Shown: in pieces, positions 5,788 to 10,154 of the stretch
Numbering within the stretch: the stretch's first letter is position 1
Layout: every line of letters begins with the position of its first letter
From: Candidatus Thorarchaeota archaeon SMTZ1-83
Lineage (GTDB): Archaea > Asgardarchaeota > Thorarchaeia > Thorarchaeales > Thorarchaeaceae
DNA: 10,154 bases
Direction of reading: 5' to 3'
NCBI GenBank assembly: GCA_001563325.1
Contig: LRSK01000251.1
Location: 1-10,154, forward strand
Made by a program: the position numbers and the translations under genes
Notes under the pieces: generated by a model
What the model was told of the DNA's origin: nothing
Databases searched by the model: none
What the model saw: the letters and a program-made list of their open reading frames with translations, nothing else

Positions 5788-6822
5788 ATGTTTGGGAAAA
5801 AGAGTGCAGTAGGGCTGGATATAGGCTCATCCTCATGCAAAGTGGTCGAGCTTGAGGTCTCCAAGAAGGCTGCTGTGCTTCTGAATTATGGTATCACCTA
5901 CCTTCTGCCAGATGCGATTGTCGATGGAGAGATAATGGACAGGGAGGTGGTCATTGAGACCATCAAGGGACTCTTTGAATCGAAAGGAATTACGAAAAGA
6001 GATGTCATCACTTCTTTGCCGAGTAAGGGAGTGATCGTGAAACGGATAACCGTCGGGAAGATGAAAGAGTCCGAGGCCAAACTCCAGATCCGCTGGGAGG
6101 CTGAGCAACACATTCCGTTTGACATAAGTGACGTGAATCTTGATTTCGAAATTGTCAATCCGGATGTGGGAGAGGATCAAATGGAAGTGATTCTCGTTGC
6201 GGCAAAGAAGGACGTGGTGAACTCATACGTGGGACTCATTCGAGAGGCGGAATTGAATCCCGTCGTAGTTGATGTGGCAGCCTTTTCCGTGCAAAATGCG
6301 TTTGAGGTCAACTACGATACTGCTCCGGAGGAGCTGATAGCCCTGGTCGACGTTGGCGTCGAGAAGACATCCATAAATTTCGTGATGAACAGCGCCTCCT
6401 ATTTTTCGAGGGATATTCCGGCCGCGGCTGCGATGTGCTTGCAGCGGCTTCAGAAGGATCTCGGGCTGTCTTTTGAGAAGGCGGTCGACGCGTTGAAGGG
6501 ACGGCCGGGAGAAGAGGTGGATGAGTCCAAGCTCATGGGCATATTCAGAGATTTCGCCGACGAACTCTGTGCTGGTATCGAAAGAACCCTTCCGTATCTC
6601 CCGCCCAAGATGGAAAGAATGGACAGACTCTACCTGTCCGGTGGAGGAGCAAACATAAGAGATCTGCCTCAGCTCATCAATCAGAGACTGGGAGTGCCTG
6701 TAGAGATAATGAATCCATTAACACGGATCCGATACGATCCAGCTATCTTCGAGGAGGAGGATCCACAGATTATTGGCCCAATTCTTGCACAAGCTATAGG
6801 ATTGGGACTGAGAGGGGGCTAA
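5788..6822 (+). CDS. pilM: Type IV pilus assembly protein PilM (actin-like ATPase)
   Basis: A cytoplasmic, FtsA-like actin-fold protein that binds ATP and docks on the N-terminal tail of PilN to support the inner-membrane alignment complex. It is 344 residues, the usual size. The first phosphate motif is GLDIGSSSCKVVEL (9-22), the second is ALVDVGVEKTSI (185-206 region), and the adenosine motif is LYLSGGGANI (281-290). The hallmark WEAEQHIPFDI (103-113) is typical of PilM. It has no membrane segment. The ribosome site AAGGGAGGAG (5777-5786) lies immediately after the stop of the small helix-turn-helix gene. The stop codon is directly followed by the pilN ATG, indicating coupled translation. 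Identity is secure from motifs and gene order. Confidence 0.95.
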   Translation: MFGKKSAVGLDIGSSSCKVVELEVSKKAAVLLNYGITYLLPDAIVDGEIMDREVVIETIKGLFESKGITKRDVITSLPSKGVIVKRITVGKMKESEAKLQIRWEAEQHIPFDISDVNLDFEIVNPDVGEDQMEVILVAAKKDVVNSYVGLIREAELNPVVVDVAAFSVQNAFEVNYDTAPEELIALVDVGVEKTSINFVMNSASYFSRDIPAAAAMCLQRLQKDLGLSFEKAVDALKGRPGEEVDESKLMGIFRDFADELCAGIERTLPYLPPKMERMDRLYLSGGGANIRDLPQLINQRLGVPVEIMNPLTRIRYDPAIFEEEDPQIIGPILAQAIGLGLRGG

Positions 6823-7452
6823 ATGATTCGAATTAACCTCTTGCCGGAGGAGGAGCGAGGCAAAAGAGCAGGGAGAGGGTTTCCTGGATTGAGAATGCCG
6901 TCGCTCAAGATTCCGATGGTCCCACAGACGATCTGGATAGTGTCCGTAATAGGAGTCCTCCTGGTCATATTTCTGGGTGCTTATCTCAGCCGAAGGATAG
7001 CAATCGGGAGACTAGATCGAGACATTGCCAGAATGGAAACGAGGCTCGCCAAGCTAAAAAGGGAAGCTGATTTGGTACAAAGCCTTGAAACCAAGACAAG
7101 GGAGCTGCAGAACAGGCTGGGTATCATCAATAAATTGAATCGGGACAGATTTCTGAGGGTGAAGATGCTTGACGACCTGTGCAGCCGAGTGCCGGACTAT
7201 ATATGGCTTACCTCATTTGAAGAAGTATCGTCTCAAATAAAGATTACCGGGTTGACGTTCTCCAACCTTACGGTAGCCAAGTTGATAGAAGAACTGAGCG
7301 AATCCGATTGCTTCTCCGGCCCGGACTTGGTGGTACTCAGAAAGAAGGCAATTGCTGGACAGGATGTGATGGAATTCACTGTGACGGTGGGGATGAAGGA
7401 AGCCTCTCCCCCCGCGACGGAACGTCAAAGGCTGAGAAGGGGGAGGGGATAA
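6823..7452 (+). CDS. pilN: Type IV pilus assembly protein PilN
   Basis: A bitopic inner-membrane protein of 209 residues. The N-terminus MIRINLLPEE carries the INLLP motif that in studied systems inserts into a groove of PilM. A basic, proline-containing cytoplasmic linker follows (11-35), then one membrane helix around 37-55 (IWIVSVIGVLLVIFLGAYL), a periplasmic coiled coil (about 58-105, rich in Arg, Glu and Leu heptads) and a ferredoxin-like domain. The segment LDDLCSRVPDYIWLTSFEE marks the start of the folded domain and is typical of PilN. It starts directly at the end of pilM and overlaps pilO by one base (TAATG). The C-terminal tail is Arg-rich (RQRLRRGRG). It works with PilO and PilP in the periplasm. 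Confidence 0.94.
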   Translation: MIRINLLPEEERGKRAGRGFPGLRMPSLKIPMVPQTIWIVSVIGVLLVIFLGAYLSRRIAIGRLDRDIARMETRLAKLKREADLVQSLETKTRELQNRLGIINKLNRDRFLRVKMLDDLCSRVPDYIWLTSFEEVSSQIKITGLTFSNLTVAKLIEELSESDCFSGPDLVVLRKKAIAGQDVMEFTVTVGMKEASPPATERQRLRRGRG

Positions 7453-7997
7453 TGGCGAACAGGACCAAGATCATTTTGGTTGTGGTGGTGGTAGCGCTTG
7501 TGGTCGTCTACTACAGATTCGTCTGGACCCCCGCGTCAAGGAAGTTGGCGGATAGGAGAGACGTGTATCACAAAGTGAGTACCGAGTTGAGGAAAACGGA
7601 GGTTGTCGCCGCCAACCTTGAACGTGTTCAGCGTAGATATGAGGTGTTGACAGAAAGATGGGAGAAAGCCAAGGTCATGTTGCCGAAGGAGAAGGAAGTA
7701 CCGTCTCTGCTCGAAGGCATAACGACTGCCGGAATGAAGTCTGGAATCAAGTTCGACCTGTTCGAGCCCCAGGCAACGTTGCCAAGAGGCATATATTCGG
7801 AGTTCCCGATCAACGTGGGTGTTACGGGGGATTTTCACGATATGGCGAAGTTTCTCTCGGCCATAGGAAATCTGCCCCGAATAGTAAATATCGCGGATAT
7901 TCAACTGAAAGGCACTACGAAGAAAATGTTGGATGTTGACTTCAAAGCGCTTACTTACATAATAACGGAAGGTGGAGGTGGAGAAAATGTGGAATAA
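7452..7997 (+). CDS. pilO: Type IV pilus assembly protein PilO
   Basis: A 181-residue inner-membrane protein that pairs with PilN. A very short cytoplasmic N-terminus (MANRTK) is followed by a valine-rich membrane helix at about 7-24. A periplasmic coiled coil spans about 27-75. A PilO-type domain then follows, with LLEGITTAGMKSGIKFDLFEP (about 87-107), YSEFPINVGVTGDFHDMAKFL (about 114-134) and LPRIVNIADI. The chosen ATG at 7452 overlaps the pilN stop and follows GGGAGGGG (7441-7448). A longer in-frame extension to 7308 lies inside pilN and has no family support. The last 11 bases overlap pilP. The order M-N-O-P-Q confirms the call. Confidence 0.93.
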   Translation: MANRTKIILVVVVVALVVVYYRFVWTPASRKLADRRDVYHKVSTELRKTEVVAANLERVQRRYEVLTERWEKAKVMLPKEKEVPSLLEGITTAGMKSGIKFDLFEPQATLPRGIYSEFPINVGVTGDFHDMAKFLSAIGNLPRIVNIADIQLKGTTKKMLDVDFKALTYIITEGGGGENVE

Positions 7998-8469
7998 ACT
8001 TTTGCCGGTTTTCTTGTCTCTATCCCTTCTCGTTTTCGTCAATTGTTCCAAGGAATCGAATGATGCGGAGACTTCTCAGACTGAACTTGCCCAGACTTCA
8101 GAGGCTACCACTGAATCTGTGGAAGACGAGCTGGAAGAAGAGATGGAATTTCCAATCGTGCAAGAGGTCTATGTATATGATGCGAGGGGTAGAAGAGATC
8201 CATTCTTGCCATTGCTTGTGCCCGAGGGTGAACAGGCGCCAGGTGAGGAGAGGAAGATAAGAGTGGAGAATCTGTCGCTGGTTGGAGTGATGTGGGGTGA
8301 TGGACTGAGAGTTGCCGTTCTTTCTGATCAGGCCGGGAACGGTTATGTCTTCAAGCCTGGGGATTCATTGCCGGGAGGAAAAGTGGTGGAAGTTGGCGAG
8401 AAATCGATCGTCTTTGAGCTCAGTCAGTTTGGCATAGTCACAAAGTATGAGATAGTGATGGAAGAATAG
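7987..8469 (+). CDS. pilP: Type IV pilus lipoprotein PilP
   Basis: A 160-residue pilotin-like linker between the inner-membrane PilN/PilO pair and the PilQ secretin. The N-terminus MWNKLLPVFLSLSLLVFVNC is a lipoprotein-type signal with Cys20; the residue before Cys is Asn, unusual for a lipobox. An acidic, Ser/Thr-rich linker (21-52) follows. The PilP domain begins at the hallmark DARGRRDPFLPL (about 59-70) and continues with NLSLVGVMWGDGLRVAVL, GNGYVFKPGDSLPGGKVVEV and a final beta strand. I chose ATG 7987, preceded by GGTGGAG, because it puts the signal peptide at the start; a GTG at 7972 would add five residues. It overlaps pilO by 11 bases and ends eight bases before pilQ. Confidence 0.92.
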   Translation: MWNKLLPVFLSLSLLVFVNCSKESNDAETSQTELAQTSEATTESVEDELEEEMEFPIVQEVYVYDARGRRDPFLPLLVPEGEQAPGEERKIRVENLSLVGVMWGDGLRVAVLSDQAGNGYVFKPGDSLPGGKVVEVGEKSIVFELSQFGIVTKYEIVMEE

Positions 8470-8477
8470 GAGGAAAA

Positions 8478-10121
8478 ATGAGAAGTATTGTGTCTGCATT
8501 CATTCTGTTTCTTGCGGCAGGCGTAGGATTCGCCGGGTTCTTGACCGACATAGAGATAGAAGAAGTGGATGGGATGACTCAGATAGCGCTTCTTGGTGAC
8601 GACACTTTCCTCTACACTGACTTCACTCTGACGAATCCGTATAGGATTGTAGTGGATATAACGGGTTTCTCATCCCTACTCCAGAACGACTACTTCGCTG
8701 ACGTGAACCGCGGAGCTGTGAAGGGAGTCTCTTTAAACAGATTCAAAAAGGGCAATTTCCTCAGGGTTGTGATAGAGCTTGAACAACCTCTTTCATACAC
8801 TATCTCCAGAGAGTCACACATGCTCATGCTTTTCTTATCCTCTAAGACAGAGACCTTTCACCAGTGGCGAGCTTCATCGGTGCGCTCCTCCAATCCTGGT
8901 ATTCATTCAAAGCCGAATCCTACGTCTCGTGTCTCTACAAGCGCGGAAGAACCTCTGATCTCTATGGACTTGGAAAATGCCAATGTGCTTACTGTATTGC
9001 GTGCTTTTTCTGAATATGCGGGGGAGAACATCGTCGCGGACCAGGATGTCAAAGGCACCGTCACAGTCAGGCTGAGACGTGTTCCGTGGAGTCAGGCCCT
9101 CGATATCGTTCTGAAAAGCTCTGGATTGGCTAGGACCTATGAAGATGGGATTATACGAGTGGCTCCGACCGGTAAGCTTGAAGCTGAGAGGATAGAAGAA
9201 GAGAGAAAAGCTCGGGAACTGGAAAGACTTGCTCCTATGAAAACCAAAGTCTATACTCTGGAGTTTGCTCAGTGCAAAGAGGCAAAAGAACCAGCATCGA
9301 GAATGCTTTCGGAGAGAGGAACAATTGAAATTGATGAAAGGACTAACTCACTGGTAATAACAGATATCGAGACTGTGCATCAGCAAGTAGTGGCCCTTTT
9401 GGCAGTTCTTGACTCCTCCACTCCTCAGGTAGAGATAATCGCGCGCATTGTAGAAGTGAACTTCGATTATGTAAGAGAACTCGGAGTGAAGTGGGGAGTC
9501 AAAGATCTTCAGAGCGAAGATCTGCAGACCACAGCGGAAATCGACATGGAAGTTGTCCCAGGTGAGGAGATTGCTGGAGCAATCGCATTCCGCCTCGGGT
9601 CTATAACAGACTGGGCCACCATCGCGGCCAAGATATCCGCTCTTGAGAGAGAAGGAAAAGCATCAGTGGTCTCACATCCTCGTATTTCCGCGGTGAATCA
9701 CAAAGCTGCCTCCGTATTTGCTGGAAAGCAGATTCCGATAACGACAATTGGCGCGGAAGGAAGAGTGACCACCAGATATGTGTCCGCGGGAATCGGTATG
9801 GACGTTACTCCTCATATAAACTCACTCGAAGACATCACCATCGATCTGTCCGCAGAGCTGAGTGAACCAGACTTTGCAATCACGGTGGGAGGGCTACCCA
9901 CTATTTCCACCTCTCGGGCGAATTCAAGGATACTCTTGCAGAATGGAGAGACTGTAGTGCTTGGAGGTCTCAAGAAAGTGACCGAGTCTGAGAGAGAAAT
10001 AGGTGTTCCTATCCTAAGACACATTCCTCTCCTCGGAAATCTCTTCAAGAGAACTGGAACGACTAAGGAAGAGAGGGAGATTCTTATCTTCGTGAGCCCT
10101 TATATAATCAAGAAAATCTGA
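8478..10121 (+). CDS. pilQ: Type IV pilus secretin PilQ
   Basis: Forms the outer-membrane channel for the pilus. It is 547 residues, compact beside the 700-plus-residue Pseudomonas PilQ. The order is a Sec signal peptide (1-19, cleavage likely after GFA), one AMIN peptidoglycan-binding domain (about 23-120), a Ser/Pro-rich linker (121-160), an N0/STN domain (about 163-230, with VLRAFSEYAGENIVAD), a charged helix, one N1 secretin_N domain (about 255-315), and the secretin barrel (about 318-547). The barrel contains VVSHPRISAVN (397-407), the ENGE-like LLQNGETVVLGGL (486-498), and VPILRHIPLLGNLF (510-523), the secretin signature. The C-terminus IFVSPYIIKKI is complete. AGGAGG at 8468-8473 overlaps the pilP stop. 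PilP is its expected partner. Confidence 0.96.
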   Translation: MRSIVSAFILFLAAGVGFAGFLTDIEIEEVDGMTQIALLGDDTFLYTDFTLTNPYRIVVDITGFSSLLQNDYFADVNRGAVKGVSLNRFKKGNFLRVVIELEQPLSYTISRESHMLMLFLSSKTETFHQWRASSVRSSNPGIHSKPNPTSRVSTSAEEPLISMDLENANVLTVLRAFSEYAGENIVADQDVKGTVTVRLRRVPWSQALDIVLKSSGLARTYEDGIIRVAPTGKLEAERIEEERKARELERLAPMKTKVYTLEFAQCKEAKEPASRMLSERGTIEIDERTNSLVITDIETVHQQVVALLAVLDSSTPQVEIIARIVEVNFDYVRELGVKWGVKDLQSEDLQTTAEIDMEVVPGEEIAGAIAFRLGSITDWATIAAKISALEREGKASVVSHPRISAVNHKAASVFAGKQIPITTIGAEGRVTTRYVSAGIGMDVTPHINSLEDITIDLSAELSEPDFAITVGGLPTISTSRANSRILLQNGETVVLGGLKKVTESEREIGVPILRHIPLLGNLFKRTGTTKEEREILIFVSPYIIKKI

Positions 10122-10154
10122 GTCAGAGGTCGTCCGTATCTTCTCACTTTTCAG
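10122..10154. other. Sequence after pilQ to the window edge
   Basis: Thirty-three bases with no gene start, hairpin or terminator visible. The pil operon may continue beyond the window. Confidence 0.5.

Noticed and set aside
7308..7451. Longer pilO start
   Set aside because: The extension lies entirely in the pilN coding region and reads as low-quality out-of-frame sequence; ATG 7452 overlaps the pilN stop and has GGGAGGGG upstream.
7536..8051. 171-codon minus-strand open frame over pilO and pilP
   Set aside because: It is antisense to strongly supported genes and shows no domain-like pattern.

Overview
The window reads as bacterial chromosome from a diderm (Gram-negative-type) organism. 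It encodes two predicted lipoproteins, an outer-membrane secretin and the alignment complex of a type IV pilus. Base composition is moderate, close to even GC by eye. Arg AGA/AGG and Ile ATA codons are frequent, and genes are packed with short gaps or stop/start overlaps. This would fit an uncultured candidate-phylum lineage (WOR-3/TA06-like or FCB-related), but that placement is a guess from style and needs a phylogeny. No mobile element, CRISPR array, tRNA or rRNA was seen.

Layout. (1) 46-3981, plus strand, is a compact metabolic cluster: L-threonine 3-dehydrogenase (tdh), 2-amino-3-ketobutyrate CoA ligase (kbl), a small thioredoxin with a GTG start, and adenylosuccinate synthetase (purA). 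Tdh and Kbl are consecutive steps turning threonine into glycine plus acetyl-CoA. Glycine feeds one-carbon and purine metabolism, and PurA commits IMP to AMP, so the grouping is sensible though not proof of coupling. (2) 3982-4183 is a 202-base gap. It holds no recognisable gene, but one frame runs from purA's stop to the next start and is broken by a single UGA. (3) 4184-4891, plus strand, encodes a DUF72 (YecE-like) protein. (4) 4914-5450, minus strand, encodes a small lipoprotein of unknown function that converges on DUF72. (5) 5451-5590 is an AT-rich divergent control region with two back-to-back sigma70-type promoters, a 10-base direct repeat and an 8-base inverted repeat. (6) 5591-10121, plus strand, is a tight operon of a 61-residue helix-turn-helix protein followed by pilM, pilN, pilO, pilP and pilQ.

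How the pil genes work together: PilM (cytoplasmic, FtsA-like) binds the N-terminal INLLP tail of PilN. PilN and PilO form an inner-membrane, periplasmic coiled-coil pair. PilP, a lipoprotein, links them to PilQ, the outer-membrane secretin through which the pilus passes. The motor ATPases, the platform protein PilC and the pilins are not in this window.

No wholly new system is evident. The items most worth a second look are the small DNA-binding protein heading the pil operon, with its repeat-rich divergent promoter region and the unknown lipoprotein transcribed the other way; the interrupted frame between purA and DUF72; and unusual residues in PurA and in the PilP lipobox.
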